Part shown: one piece after another, positions 19,201 to 28,595 of the stretch
Position numbering within the stretch: the stretch's first letter is position 1
Layout of the letters: each line of letters starts with the position of its first letter
Source: NVTR01 sp036479015
GTDB taxonomy: Bacteria > Pseudomonadota > Alphaproteobacteria > Rhodobacterales > Rhodobacteraceae
Length of the DNA: 64,000 bases
Assembly: GCA_036479015.1 (NCBI GenBank)
Contig: JAZGFB010000037.1
Coordinates: forward strand, 143,810-207,809
Direction: 5' to 3'
Made by a program: the position numbers and the translations under genes
The notes under the pieces: model-generated
What the model was told of the DNA's origin: nothing
The model's input: only the letters and a program-made list of their open reading frames with translations
The model's database searches: none

Positions 19201-19826
19201 TCAACCACGGTGGTGTCGCCCCGCGATACCAGTTTGATTAAAGGGCTGGTTTTGTGGCTGAGGGAGATCTGAGAAAACCCGATCTGTTCAGCCAATTCAC
19301 CGATATTCAGCTCGTGATCGTGGAACCGATAGCCATGCATCAGGGCAATGGCCACTGATCGATATCCGCGCCCGTAGGCATCTGATAAAGTGCTATGTAA
19401 GCCGTGAATATCTAGCGCGGTGATGACGTTGCCATCTGCGTCTAGGCGCTCATCAACCTCAACCACTTTTTCATAGAGCAGCTCTGGCAGCACAATGTTC
19501 AGGTCAAATAGTTTGGGGCGATTTTGATAGCCAATGCGCAGCAAATCCCGCATGCCCTTGGTGATCAGCAGCAGGGTTCGATCGCCTTTGCGTTCCAGCA
19601 ATGCGTTGGTGGCAACGGTTGTGCCCATTTTTACCGCATCGATTGTATCGGCGGGGATGGGCGCATCCTGAGCCAGGCCGAGCAATTCACGAATGCCCTG
19701 TACGGCGGCATCTTTGTAGTGCTCGGGGTTTTCCGATAGCAGCTTATGCGTGCGCAATGACCCATCTGGTCTGCGCGCCACGACGTCGGTAAATGTGCCG
19801 CCACGATCAACCCAAAATTGCCACAT
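16242..19826 (-). CDS. 5-oxoprolinase / hydantoinase HyuA-HyuB fusion
   Basis: The 1194-residue protein joins a HyuA-type ATPase half (residues 1 to about 660, starting WVDRGGTFTDVV, with an actin-like DMGGTSTDVC) to a HyuB-type half (about 670-1190, starting E-V-F-N-N-L-F-M-S-I-A-Q-Q-M-G). This is the eukaryote-like single-chain 5-oxoprolinase layout, which hydrolyses 5-oxoproline to glutamate with ATP. Hydantoinases share the fold, so the substrate is not certain. The ATG at 19826 follows AAGGAG at the right spacing. It is transcribed alone, convergent with the L,D-transpeptidase gene. Confidence 0.92.
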   Translation of the reverse strand: MWQFWVDRGGTFTDVVARRPDGSLRTHKLLSENPEHYKDAAVQGIRELLGLAQDAPIPADTIDAVKMGTTVATNALLERKGDRTLLLITKGMRDLLRIGYQNRPKLFDLNIVLPELLYEKVVEVDERLDADGNVITALDIHGLHSTLSDAYGRGYRSVAIALMHGYRFHDHELNIGELAEQIGFSQISLSHKTSPLIKLVSRGDTTVVDAYLSPILRRYVAQVSDALGAAQGGCKSLMFMQSNGGLTDAALFHGKDAILSGPAGGVVGMVRTASVIGADRLIGFDMGGTSTDVCHYAGEFERSFETEVAGVRMRAPMMDIHTVAAGGGSILSYAIGRMQVGPQSAGANPGPASYRRGGPLTVTDCNVLLGKVQPDHFPHVFGANGDQPLDVDTVRIKFTAMAQQIADETNEPLRACEELAQGFLRIAVENMANAIKKISVQRGYDVTKYTMNCFGGAGGQHACQVADVLGLERIFIHPFAGVLSAFGMGLADVRAMREYQFSEDIEQAETAAKILQDLGNETRSEVLGQGIQPDAISLVHTAHIRTDGSHQTLAVPFGSVADMRQGFHDLHKQRLGFVPEYDQLIIDLLSCEAIGATGEAVTLSGKPTAKPGKDISVPMFSDGAWRDVPLVDRTAMTQGQNLTGPAIIAEPTGTNVIDAGWQAQVVAGGNLVLQRIVPLTRDEAIGTSVDPVMLEVFNNLFMSIAQQMGATLQNTAYSVNIKERLDFSCAIFSSAGDLVANAPHVPVHLGSMSESVRKILAENAGKIRAGDVFMMNNPFNGGTHLPDITVITPVFIDGKIAYVVASRGHHADIGGTTPGSAPPDSRHIDQEGVLIDNFLLVKAGSLQQADTRTLLASGKYPCRNIDQNMADLAAQVAANATGVQELKRITTQFGLPVVHAYMIHVQDNAQESVRRVLDVLTDSTFTYPLDSGAQIKVKITVDKAARKAVIDFAGTSDQDPLNYNAPLSICRAVVLYVFRTLVGADIPMNEGCLKPLDIRVPQGSMINPKYPAAVISGNTEVSQAIADTLFGALGVIAGSQGTMNNFVYGNATYQNYETICGGTGAGDGYDGASAVHSHMTNTRMTDPEVLETRFPVRVEEFSIRTGSGGRGRFSGGNGIVRKLKFLQEMTATVLSSHRIIPPHGASGGQPGKTGENQVRRADGQLEQLQGNDETQMHPGDTFIMRTPGGGGFGS

Positions 19827-19946
19827 GCATTTGCTCCTTAGCTGGGTAATGGGGCGGATATCTTAGCTGTGGAGAAACCTATCTGATCACGTTTAGGCCG
19901 CGCAAGCCCGTCATGGGGTTTTTTGCCTGGTTCTAGATCAGGTGCT

Positions 19947-21950
19947 TTAGGCTTGGGGTTTTCGGTTCTGGTCCGTGGCTGCATTATTTTTGGCCAGTTT
20001 TCTGGCGCGGTTCTTCTTGCTGGACGCCTTACCTACAGGGGTTTTCCCCGCCTTGGGCGCATGTGGTTTTTGGTTTGATCCAGCCGCTGACTTGGATTTT
20101 GGCTTTGATTTGCGGGGCTTCCACGGCTCGGCACTTGGTGTGTCTGCTTTGGTATGATCCTGCCGTTTTGTCTTGGATGGACCGGCTTGTTTGGCGCCGC
20201 GTTTAGGTTTTTTGGTGCGCGATACCGGGTCATCGTTCCAGTCAACTGGCGTTGTGGTTCCATGTGCTGGGGTGCCATGTGCTGCGGAGCCGGTTTGGTT
20301 GGGCGTCTTTTTTTGGTACGGTTTCTTATCTTTGGAAAATGGTGGCTTGTTCGGGCGGGGGGCACGCGTGGGGTTTGGCAGGTTTGGTTTCTTTGCAAGT
20401 TGGGTTAGTGTGGCCCCCTCTTCAAGAACCAATTCGGGCCCGACCGATTTTAGAAAACCCTGAACGGCGCTTTTGCGAATTTCGAAGAATGCGGCATCCT
20501 GTTGAACCCGAATAGCACCGATATCGTCGCTTGAAATGTTCCCCATTTTGCACAGCATCGGCAACAGTTTGCGCGGCTCGGCACCGGTGGCGCGGCCGCC
20601 ATCCAGCGAAAACCAGGTGCTTGGGCCAAATTCGGCGCGGGGTTTGGGCGGAGCTCCGGGGTCTGACAATTCTTCCGGTGCCGAGCGGCGCTCGCGGTAT
20701 AGCCTGACATAGGCGGCGGCCAGCTGTTGGGCGGAATATTTCTCGGCCAGCTGGTCAACGGCGGCCCGGTTCGAGCTTTCGACATCTGCCGCCCAGTCGG
20801 AACTGGCGAGCATCCGTTCATCATCCTTGGCGGTGACTTCGTCGGCGGATGGGGCTGGTGCCCACTGGGCGGTTAGTTTGGCCCAGCCCAGCAGTTTGTC
20901 GGCCTTGCGGCGTGCCGAAGGGGGAACGATCAGGACGCTGACGCCTTTGCGTCCGGCACGCCCGGTGCGGCCTGAACGGTGCAAAAGCGTGTCTTGGTTG
21001 GTTGGCAATTCGGCGTGGATGACCAGTTCAAGATTTGGCAGGTCGATCCCGCGGGCTGCCACATCTGTGGCAACACAGACCCGGGCGCGGCCATCACGCA
21101 TGGCTTGCAAAGCGTGGGTGCGTTCGTTTTGCGACAGTTCACCTGACAGGGCGACGACGGAAAAGCCGCGGTTGGACAGGCGGGTCGTCAGCCGGTTTAC
21201 GGTGGCGCGGGTGTTGCAGAACACGATCGCATTGGGGGCTTCATAATAGCGCAGAACATTGATGATCGCGTTTTCACTGTCGCGGGCCGAAACGTTCAGG
21301 GCGCGATAAGTGATGTCTGAGTGCTGGGTTTTGCCGGTTGTGGTGGAAATGCGAACTGCGTCTTTTTGATAGTTTTTGGCAAGCTTCGCGATGGATGCTG
21401 GCACTGTGGCCGAAAACATCAGTGTCTGGCGATCTGCCGGTGCCTGATCAAGAATGTATTCAATATCTTCGCGAAACCCGAGATCAAGCATTTCATCGGC
21501 TTCGTCCAGCACCACTGCTTTCAATTGGCTTAGGTTGATAGAGCCGCGCATGATGTGGTCGCGCAGGCGGCCCGGCGTTGCCACGACAATATGTGCCCCG
21601 CGCGCCAGTGCCCGACGCTCATCGCGCATGTCCATGCCGCCAACGGTTGATGCAACAACCGCGCCGGCATGTTTGTACAGCCATGTCAGTTCACGTTTGA
21701 CCTGCAATGCCAGTTCGCGGGTTGGTGCAACCACCAATGCCATCGGCGCTGGTGCCGGTTCAAAGCGGTCTGCCGTGCCAAACAGACCCGGTGCGATCGC
21801 CAGTCCAAACCCGACAGTTTTGCCTGACCCGGTCTGAGCCGAGACTAAAAGGTCCTTACCGGTCAGTTCAGGATTGGTGACTGCTTCCTGCACTTCAGTA
21901 AGTGAAGAATATCCCTGGTCATCCAGTGCTTTTGCAAGAGCCTGCTTCAT
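19947..21950 (-). CDS. DEAD-box RNA helicase with DbpA-like RNA-binding domain
   Basis: The 667-residue helicase shows motif I SAQTGSGKT, Ia PTREL, II LDEADEMLD, III SAT and VI HRSGRTGRAGRKG. Residues about 440-540 resemble the C-terminal RNA-binding domain of DbpA/DeaD proteins. The final ~120 residues are a low-complexity tail of Lys, Pro, Arg and Ser, probably disordered and RNA-binding. It is probably involved in ribosome assembly or cold-stress RNA remodelling. The ATG at 21950 is chosen because it starts the helicase domain; an upstream start at 21983 is open. Confidence 0.93.
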   Translation of the reverse strand: MKQALAKALDDQGYSSLTEVQEAVTNPELTGKDLLVSAQTGSGKTVGFGLAIAPGLFGTADRFEPAPAPMALVVAPTRELALQVKRELTWLYKHAGAVVASTVGGMDMRDERRALARGAHIVVATPGRLRDHIMRGSINLSQLKAVVLDEADEMLDLGFREDIEYILDQAPADRQTLMFSATVPASIAKLAKNYQKDAVRISTTTGKTQHSDITYRALNVSARDSENAIINVLRYYEAPNAIVFCNTRATVNRLTTRLSNRGFSVVALSGELSQNERTHALQAMRDGRARVCVATDVAARGIDLPNLELVIHAELPTNQDTLLHRSGRTGRAGRKGVSVLIVPPSARRKADKLLGWAKLTAQWAPAPSADEVTAKDDERMLASSDWAADVESSNRAAVDQLAEKYSAQQLAAAYVRLYRERRSAPEELSDPGAPPKPRAEFGPSTWFSLDGGRATGAEPRKLLPMLCKMGNISSDDIGAIRVQQDAAFFEIRKSAVQGFLKSVGPELVLEEGATLTQLAKKPNLPNPTRAPRPNKPPFSKDKKPYQKKTPNQTGSAAHGTPAHGTTTPVDWNDDPVSRTKKPKRGAKQAGPSKTKRQDHTKADTPSAEPWKPRKSKPKSKSAAGSNQKPHAPKAGKTPVGKASSKKNRARKLAKNNAATDQNRKPQA

Positions 21951-22118
21951 GTCTGATCCGTTTTTCAAAATTTTAGGGCACATGAGTTACGTTTGTTCGC
22001 ATCTCCGGCCGACAAGGGACCGCCCATATCCGCTTGGATCGCAGATGTATAGGGCGTGTGCGATGGTTGTGCAGTGGTGGCGGCACTAAATACCGACAAA
22101 GCCATCTTTTTCACATAA

Positions 22119-23021
22119 TCAGGAAAACCGCGATTCCAGCTCTTGATTTAGGTTTTCAAGAAACCGGGCCGCCGCAACGGGTAGGGTTCGGCCACGCAGG
22201 TAGCCTGCGCTTAACGTGCTTGTGGGGAGTCCGTTCAGATTAACAGGTACTGACACCAAACGATCTTTTTGCAGGTCAGGCCTAAGGTTGATCGCAAGAC
22301 TGAAGCTAAGCGCCTGAGTGTCCTGAGCCATTAACCGGAGCAAATCGAGACTGTTGGATTCCACCGCCGCGCTGAGGGTAATACCAACCTTTGAGGCAGC
22401 GGTATCCAGTACCTGGCGAATGCCAGCGGGGCGCTTTGGCAGCAAGAGCGGAAAATCGATACATTCATAAATTTTCAAGCTATCTTTTGCAGCCAGCGGA
22501 TGTGTTTCAGACATAATACAAAAGAGCGGTTGATTGACTGAGCAGGCAACCTGAAAATCATTTAACCGGATCGGCTCAAACACGATTGCAAGGTCGTTGG
22601 AATTGTCGAGCAAGGACGCCTCGGCTTGGCCGCGCTCATGCAGATGGACGCTAAAAGTTACCGCGGGAAATTCAATGAGGTGACGTTTTATCATTGTGGG
22701 TAGGAAAAACTGCACCACTTCGCGAGTCGTGGCGATATTAATATGCCCGGCGCGCATGCCTGACAAATCGGCTATGCGCGACTTTACACGATCCAAATCG
22801 GCAATCTGATTTCGGATATGTTCAAGCAGGGTTTCACCAGCGATGTTGGGACGTAACCCAGATGGGTGACGCTCAAATATTTCAACGCCAAGCTCTTCCT
22901 CTACGCCGAGAATGCGCCTGTTTAGCGCTGAGGGTGTTATATTCAGCTCTTGTGCCGCACTGCGCAAAGAGCCGGTTCTGGCGACCTTTTCGATATATTT
23001 CAGAACCAACTGATGGCGCAT
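22119..23021 (-). CDS. LysR-family transcriptional regulator, divergent from the nitrate genes
   Basis: The 300-residue regulator has an N-terminal winged HTH (residues 1-60; LRSAAQELNITPSALNRRI) and a LysR effector domain. The ATG at 23021 follows GAGGGTG. It is divergent from nirB across 179 nt that contain a good LysR-type dyad (23050-23066), so it probably controls nitrate assimilation and its own expression. NasT/NasS or NtrC control is the commoner arrangement for alphaproteobacterial nas genes; no nasST is present here. Confidence 0.9.
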   Translation of the reverse strand: MRHQLVLKYIEKVARTGSLRSAAQELNITPSALNRRILGVEEELGVEIFERHPSGLRPNIAGETLLEHIRNQIADLDRVKSRIADLSGMRAGHINIATTREVVQFFLPTMIKRHLIEFPAVTFSVHLHERGQAEASLLDNSNDLAIVFEPIRLNDFQVACSVNQPLFCIMSETHPLAAKDSLKIYECIDFPLLLPKRPAGIRQVLDTAASKVGITLSAAVESNSLDLLRLMAQDTQALSFSLAINLRPDLQKDRLVSVPVNLNGLPTSTLSAGYLRGRTLPVAAARFLENLNQELESRFS

Positions 23022-23049
23022 TTCACCCTCTTTTATCAATTTGATACGT

Positions 23050-23066
23050 GTTGCGTTTTTTGCAAC
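23050..23066. promoter_or_regulatory. Candidate LysR operator in the nirB promoter region
   Basis: GTTGC-N7-GCAAC is a perfect inverted repeat that contains the T-N11-A core typical of LysR-family binding sites. It lies 29 nt before the lysR start and about 135 nt before nirB, a usual location for a site serving both divergent promoters. Binding is inferred from position and symmetry only. Confidence 0.45.
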
Positions 23067-23200
23067 AGCTAACTGATCTATTAGCAACATACTGCGACAT
23101 AAATTCTTGATAGTAAATGGCCAAGGTAGCGCTGTGAGTCGGATTCGCAGCCGCAGAAATTAATGATGAACACCGTTGCTGGTGTGCAGGAGACCACAAC

Positions 23201-25645
23201 ATGAAGCAGAAACTTGTCATTATCGGTGCTGGGATGGCCTCTGGAAAGATGCTGGAAGAGCTGATCGAATTGGCAGCCGAGCGTTTTGATATCACCCTGT
23301 TTGGTGCCGAGCCGCGCGGTAATTATAACCGCATCATGTTGTCGCCGGTTCTTGCGGGCGAAAAAACCTTTGAGGATATCATCACCCATGATGCCCAGTG
23401 GTATGCCAAACATGATGTATCCTGCCGTTTCGGTGAAGCCGTGGTTAAGATTGATCGAAAAAATAAGCGGATCATCAGTGCACAAGGTGTGACCCAGTAT
23501 GACAAACTTGTGGTTGCAACTGGGTCGGCATCTTTCTTCATTCCGGTGGCGGGTAACGACCTGCCGGGTGTGATTGGGTTTCGCGATTTTGATGACGTTA
23601 CAGGTATGTTGACGGCGGCCGCTAAACCGGATGGCAAGGCCGTGGTTATTGGCGGTGGTTTGCTGGGGCTTGAGGCAGCGGCAGCACTGAAAGAGCAGGG
23701 CATGCAGGTGACCGTCTTACACCTGATGGGTCATTTGATGGAGCGCCAGCTTGACCCGACCGCAGGGTATTTATTGCGCAAAGAGCTGGAAAGCCGCGGC
23801 ATCTGTGTGGAATGTAAGGCGCATACCAAAGCTATTTTGGGGCATGATAAGGCAGAGGCCGTTCTGATGGAGGACGGCACCGTCTATGACGCCGACCTTG
23901 TGGTAATGGCCGCCGGAATTCGACCAGAAACCAGACTAGCAACCGACGCGGGTTTGCATGTGGAACGCGGTATCGTAGTTAGCGACGCGATGGCGACGTC
24001 GGACCCTGATATCTTCGCAGTTGGGGAATGCGTCGAACATGATGCAGTTGTTTATGGTTTGGTCGCGCCGTTATACGATATGGCGAAGGTGCTGGCCAAA
24101 ACACTGTGCGAGCAGCAGGCGAAATTTGTGCCACCTGCCGTTTCAACTAAACTAAAGGTGACAGGGGTTGATCTGTTCTCGGTCGGTGATTTTGCTGATG
24201 GCGAAGACCGCGAGGACATTACATTTCGCGATCCGGGTCGCGGTATTTACAAGCGTATCATCCTGCAGAATGATCGGATAATCGGCACGGTTATTTATGG
24301 TGACACAAGTGATAGCAGCTGGTTCTTTTCCAAGCTGAAATCAGGTGAAGACATAAGCGGCCTGCGCGACACGTTGATTTTTGGGCCTGCCTTTCAGGGG
24401 GGTACACCCCAGGACCCGTTGGCAGCCGTTGCAGCATTATCTGACGACGCAGAAATCTGCGGCTGCAACGGCATTTGTAAAGGCACTATCATCACGGCCA
24501 TCAAGGACGGTGCGGCCGACTTGACGGCGATCAGGGCATGCACCAAGGCGTCGGCTTCTTGTGGAAGTTGCTCGGGATTGGTTGAACAGCTTTTGGCCAG
24601 CACGTTGGATGGCGACTTTGTTGCCCCAACGGCCCAACCAGTTTGCAGCTGTACCGATTTAACCCACGAAGATGTTCGGCGGATTATTAAAAGCCAGGCA
24701 CTTAAATCAATACCAGCGGTTATGCAGGAATGTGGCTGGAAGTCCGCCTGCGGTTGCCATGTCTGCCGTCCTGCGCTGAACTATTATATGATTGCTGAAT
24801 GGCCCTTGGAATACCTGGATGACGCCCAAAGCAGGTTTGTGAACGAACGCAATCACGCGAACATCCAAAAGGATGGCACATATTCGGTACTGCCGCGCAT
24901 GTGGGGTGGGATGACCACGCCTGATGAATTGCGCGCCATAGCGGATGTGGCGGATAAATATGATGTCCCCGCCGTAAAGGTAACGGGCGGTCAGCGGATT
25001 GATCTGCTTGGGGTGAAAAAGCAAGATCTGCCACATATGTGGGCCGATCTAAACGCCGCTGGAATGGTGTCTGGGCATGCTTATTCCAAAGGTTTGCGAA
25101 CTGTTAAGACCTGTGTTGGTACTGATTTTTGCCGTTTCGGAACGCAGGACAGCACCGGTCTTGGGGTCAGATTGGAAAAACTGCTTTGGGGCAGCTGGAC
25201 CCCACACAAGGTTAAATTGGCTGTTTCCGGATGCCCGCGTAATTGTGCCGAAGCCACCTGTAAGGATGTTGGAATTGTTTGTGTCGACAGTGGTTTTGAA
25301 ATCAGTGTTGCCGGTGCTGCAGGCATGGAGTTGAAGCAAACCCAGGCATTGGCTAAGGTCGCCACTGAACAAGAGGCTATCGATCTTACCGTCGCTTTTA
25401 TTCAGCTGTATCGGGAACATGCCCGATACCTGGATCGGGCTTATAAGTGGGTCGATAAGGTTGGCTTGGACTGGGTCAAGCAACGGGTCGTGGATGACCT
25501 GTCAGAACGTGCCGCCCTTTGTGAACGCTTTGAGATTTCGCAGTCGGTCTATCGTAAAGACCCCTGGGCCGAGCAAGCCACGCCCAAATTCCAAAGACAA
25601 AAGTGGTCTGCGCTGGCGGATCTAACGCAGGAGGCCGCAGAATGA
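23201..25645 (+). CDS. nirB: Assimilatory nitrite reductase, large subunit
   Basis: The 814-residue cytoplasmic enzyme reduces nitrite to ammonium with NAD(P)H. Domains in order: FAD/NAD(P) oxidoreductase (about 1-300, starting VIIGAGMASGKM), two BFD-like [2Fe-2S] segments (CGCNGICKG near 425; CSCTDLTHEDV near 485), and the sulfite/nitrite reductase domains with the siroheme-[4Fe-4S] cysteines in TCVGTDFCRFG and SGCPRNCAEATC (about 640-690). AGGAGA precedes the ATG at 23201. It overlaps nirD by 4 nt. Confidence 0.97.
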   Translation: MKQKLVIIGAGMASGKMLEELIELAAERFDITLFGAEPRGNYNRIMLSPVLAGEKTFEDIITHDAQWYAKHDVSCRFGEAVVKIDRKNKRIISAQGVTQYDKLVVATGSASFFIPVAGNDLPGVIGFRDFDDVTGMLTAAAKPDGKAVVIGGGLLGLEAAAALKEQGMQVTVLHLMGHLMERQLDPTAGYLLRKELESRGICVECKAHTKAILGHDKAEAVLMEDGTVYDADLVVMAAGIRPETRLATDAGLHVERGIVVSDAMATSDPDIFAVGECVEHDAVVYGLVAPLYDMAKVLAKTLCEQQAKFVPPAVSTKLKVTGVDLFSVGDFADGEDREDITFRDPGRGIYKRIILQNDRIIGTVIYGDTSDSSWFFSKLKSGEDISGLRDTLIFGPAFQGGTPQDPLAAVAALSDDAEICGCNGICKGTIITAIKDGAADLTAIRACTKASASCGSCSGLVEQLLASTLDGDFVAPTAQPVCSCTDLTHEDVRRIIKSQALKSIPAVMQECGWKSACGCHVCRPALNYYMIAEWPLEYLDDAQSRFVNERNHANIQKDGTYSVLPRMWGGMTTPDELRAIADVADKYDVPAVKVTGGQRIDLLGVKKQDLPHMWADLNAAGMVSGHAYSKGLRTVKTCVGTDFCRFGTQDSTGLGVRLEKLLWGSWTPHKVKLAVSGCPRNCAEATCKDVGIVCVDSGFEISVAGAAGMELKQTQALAKVATEQEAIDLTVAFIQLYREHARYLDRAYKWVDKVGLDWVKQRVVDDLSERAALCERFEISQSVYRKDPWAEQATPKFQRQKWSALADLTQEAAE

Positions 25646-25977
25646 CTGTTTGGCTAGATATTGCTGAGCTTGACGACATCCCCAAACGCGGGGCCCGCGT
25701 GGTCAAAACCCATCTTGGGTGCGTTGCAATTTTTCGCACTGCTGATGACCAAGTTTTTGCAATAGACGATAGCTGCCCACACAAAAAGGGCCCGCTATCT
25801 GAGGGCATAGTGCATGGCGCATCTGTGACATGTCCGTTGCATAATTGGGTGATCGATCTGAAGACGGGGTTGGCGCAGGGTAACGATGTCGGCAAAGTTG
25901 CGACCTTTGATGCAAAAGTGGAGGGCGGGCGGATACTTCTTGATGCTGACCGCCTTACGGCGATGTCGGCTGCATGA
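25642..25977 (+). CDS. nirD: Nitrite reductase small subunit, Rieske type
   Basis: The 111-residue protein is the small subunit of NADH-dependent nitrite reductase. Unlike E. coli NirD, which lost the cluster ligands, it keeps a Rieske-like pair of motifs, C-P-H-K-K-G-P and C-P-L-H-N-W, which could bind a [2Fe-2S] cluster. The start overlaps the nirB stop (ATGA) and its own stop overlaps nasA by 4 nt, so the three are translationally coupled. Confidence 0.95.
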   Translation: MTVWLDIAELDDIPKRGARVVKTHLGCVAIFRTADDQVFAIDDSCPHKKGPLSEGIVHGASVTCPLHNWVIDLKTGLAQGNDVGKVATFDAKVEGGRILLDADRLTAMSAA

Positions 25978-28583
25978 AACCGGTCAAGACAACCTGTCCC
26001 TATTGTGGTGTCGGTTGTGGCCTATTGGCCAAGCCAAACGGCACAATTTTGGGCGACCCTGATCACCCGTCAAATTTTGGCAGGTTGTGTTCCAAAGGGG
26101 CTGCGTTGGGTGAAACGCTTGATCTGGACGGGCGTTTGCTTGCCCCTATGATCAAAGGACGGCAGGCGGGATGGGACGAAGCCCTTGATCTTGTCGCTAC
26201 AAAATTCAGTGCCACGATCCGTGATCACGGGCCGGAAAGCGTTGCCTTTTATGTTTCTGGGCAACTGCTGAGCGAAGATTATTACGTCGCCAACAAGTTG
26301 ATGAAGGGCTTTATTGGCTCGGCCAATATTGATACCAATTCCAGGCTGTGCATGGCGTCCAGTGTGGCGGGGCACAAAAGGGCATTTGGCAGTGATACGG
26401 TGCCAGGAACATACGAAGATTTTGACCAAGCCGATGTTGTTGTGCTGGTGGGGTCAAATTTGGCGTGGTGTCATCCGGTTTTGCACCAACGCATTATGGC
26501 TGCAAAATCTGAACGCCCTGAACTAAAAATTATTACAATCGACCCCCGTCGCACTGCCACCGGTGATGCATCCGACCTGCATTTGGCCATTCGCCCTGAT
26601 GGGGACACCGCATTATTTAATGGTCTTTTGTCCGAAATCGCACGGCGCGGTGCCGTTGATAAAAATTATGTCGATGCACATGTGAACGGCATGGACACCA
26701 CCTTAGAGGTCGCAAACGCCACAGAGCTGCTGTCCACCGGCCTTTCATCTGACGACATTCGCACGTTTTTTGATCTGTGGATCGGTACAGAAAAAGTTGT
26801 GACGGTGTTTTCACAAGGCGTAAACCAGTCAGTTGGCGGCACTGATAAGGTCAATGCTATTATCAATTGCCACCTGGCAACAGGCCGCATCGGGCGCCCG
26901 GGGATGGGGCCATTTTCGATCACGGGTCAACCTAATGCGATGGGTGGACGCGAAGTTGGTGGATTGGCAAATATGCTGGCATGCCATTTGGATATTGAAA
27001 ACCAAAACCATCGAAAAGTGGTGCAAGAGGCATGGCAATCGCCGACAATGTGCACCCAACCTGGGCTGAAAGCGGTTGACCTGTTTCGCGCCTGCGAAAG
27101 TGGAAAAATCAAAGCACTTTGGATCATGGCGACGAACCCGGCGGTATCAATGCCGGATGCGGACGCGGTGGCCGATGCAATCAAGAGCGTTGATTTTACA
27201 GTCGTCTCTGAAGTCATGGCTAAGACAGACACCAGCGTGTTGACGGATGTTCAACTGCCAGCGACAGCATGGGGTGAAAAAACCGGAACCGTCAGCAATT
27301 CTGAGCGTCGAGTCAGCATGCAGCGGGCCTTTTTGCCAGCCCCTGGGGCTGCCAGGCCGGATTGGAAAATTATTTGTGATGTGGCGCAACGAATGGGCTG
27401 GGTTGATGCGTTTTCCTATGCCGGTCCGGCAGACATCTTCCGAGAATACGCTGACCTATCTGGCCGAGCGGCTGCTTTGGGGCGTGATTTTAACATCAGC
27501 GGCCTGTCTGATATCAGCGACATTGAATACGCTGATTTCAAGCCAGTACAGTGGCCGGTTTTGCCCAAAGAAAAGCCCAGTGCGCGCTTTTTTGCAGAGG
27601 GCGGTTTTTTTCATGCCGATGGCAAAGCCCGTATGTTGCCGGTGGAACCGACACTAGAGCATCAGGTTGAAAAGGGGATATTACGGCTTAACACCGGGCG
27701 GACCCGCGATCAGTGGCATACGATGACACGCACGGGCAAATCCCCGCGCCTTGGGCAACATATGCCTGAACCTTTTGTTGAAATTCATTCTGCGGATGCG
27801 GGCGCGCTTGGTCTGGTATCGGGTGAATTACTTGCTATTGAATCCTTGCAAGGTAAGGCGGTGATGAAGGCCATTATTTCTGACGGTGTGCCGCGCCAAA
27901 CCATTTTTGCCCCAATGCACTGGAGCGATACCAACACATCACAGGGGCGCATTAATTCCCTAACAACCTGCACGACAGACCCCATTTCTGGGCAGCCGGC
28001 CCTTAAGGGGTGTCAGGTTCAGCTGCGTCCGCTTAGGGCAAATTGGTATGCTTTTGCCACCTCAAGTGCGCCGATGCAGCCTTGTTCGTTATATAGCGCT
28101 GTCACCCGCACAGAAAATGGCTGGCGTTGTGATCTGGCGGATACGACAAACCCATCTGATTGGGAGCAAGAGGCACGGCGGGTTTTAAACCTGCCCTTTG
28201 GCAAGTGCAGCACTGTGCGTGACAATGCCAAGGGCACCGTGCGCATCGCGATACATGATGGGCAGACGTTGAAAGGGTTGTTTTTTGCATCGTTCCAACC
28301 TGTTCAGGTCGCACGGGCATTAGCGGCGTCGCACATTAATGCACCCACGCCTGCATTGACTGCGTTGGCGGGGCTGCCGATGTCTGATCAGCCTGATCCT
28401 GGGCCCGTGATTTGCGCCTGTTTTAACGTTGGTTCCAATACATTGAGACGCGCAATTTCTAACGGCGCCACCACGCTTGTTACGCTGGGGAAATGCACTG
28501 CTGCTGGCACAAATTGCGGGTCCTGCAAGCCAGAATTGCAGGCGCTGATAAATGCGGCCCAAATGCCGACAGCTGCAGAATAG
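25974..28583 (+). CDS. nasA: Assimilatory nitrate reductase, catalytic subunit
   Basis: The 869-residue molybdopterin enzyme reduces nitrate to nitrite in the cytoplasm. An N-terminal [4Fe-4S] cluster is bound by C8, C11, C15 and C39. The molybdopterin-guanine-dinucleotide domains follow (about 50-690). A C-terminal BFD-like [2Fe-2S] domain (about 800-865; C-A-C-F-N-V-G ... C-G-S-C) provides an electron-entry site, as in Klebsiella NasA. No separate NasC-type electron-transfer subunit is adjacent. Confidence 0.96.
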   Translation: MKPVKTTCPYCGVGCGLLAKPNGTILGDPDHPSNFGRLCSKGAALGETLDLDGRLLAPMIKGRQAGWDEALDLVATKFSATIRDHGPESVAFYVSGQLLSEDYYVANKLMKGFIGSANIDTNSRLCMASSVAGHKRAFGSDTVPGTYEDFDQADVVVLVGSNLAWCHPVLHQRIMAAKSERPELKIITIDPRRTATGDASDLHLAIRPDGDTALFNGLLSEIARRGAVDKNYVDAHVNGMDTTLEVANATELLSTGLSSDDIRTFFDLWIGTEKVVTVFSQGVNQSVGGTDKVNAIINCHLATGRIGRPGMGPFSITGQPNAMGGREVGGLANMLACHLDIENQNHRKVVQEAWQSPTMCTQPGLKAVDLFRACESGKIKALWIMATNPAVSMPDADAVADAIKSVDFTVVSEVMAKTDTSVLTDVQLPATAWGEKTGTVSNSERRVSMQRAFLPAPGAARPDWKIICDVAQRMGWVDAFSYAGPADIFREYADLSGRAAALGRDFNISGLSDISDIEYADFKPVQWPVLPKEKPSARFFAEGGFFHADGKARMLPVEPTLEHQVEKGILRLNTGRTRDQWHTMTRTGKSPRLGQHMPEPFVEIHSADAGALGLVSGELLAIESLQGKAVMKAIISDGVPRQTIFAPMHWSDTNTSQGRINSLTTCTTDPISGQPALKGCQVQLRPLRANWYAFATSSAPMQPCSLYSAVTRTENGWRCDLADTTNPSDWEQEARRVLNLPFGKCSTVRDNAKGTVRIAIHDGQTLKGLFFASFQPVQVARALAASHINAPTPALTALAGLPMSDQPDPGPVICACFNVGSNTLRRAISNGATTLVTLGKCTAAGTNCGSCKPELQALINAAQMPTAAE

Positions 28584-28595
28584 ACGGAGAGTAAA

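Noticed and set aside
19883..19941. CTGATC/GATCAG inverted repeat between the 5-oxoprolinase and helicase genes
   Set aside because: Six-nt arms separated by 47 nt are expected by chance in this length, and the position suits no known signal.
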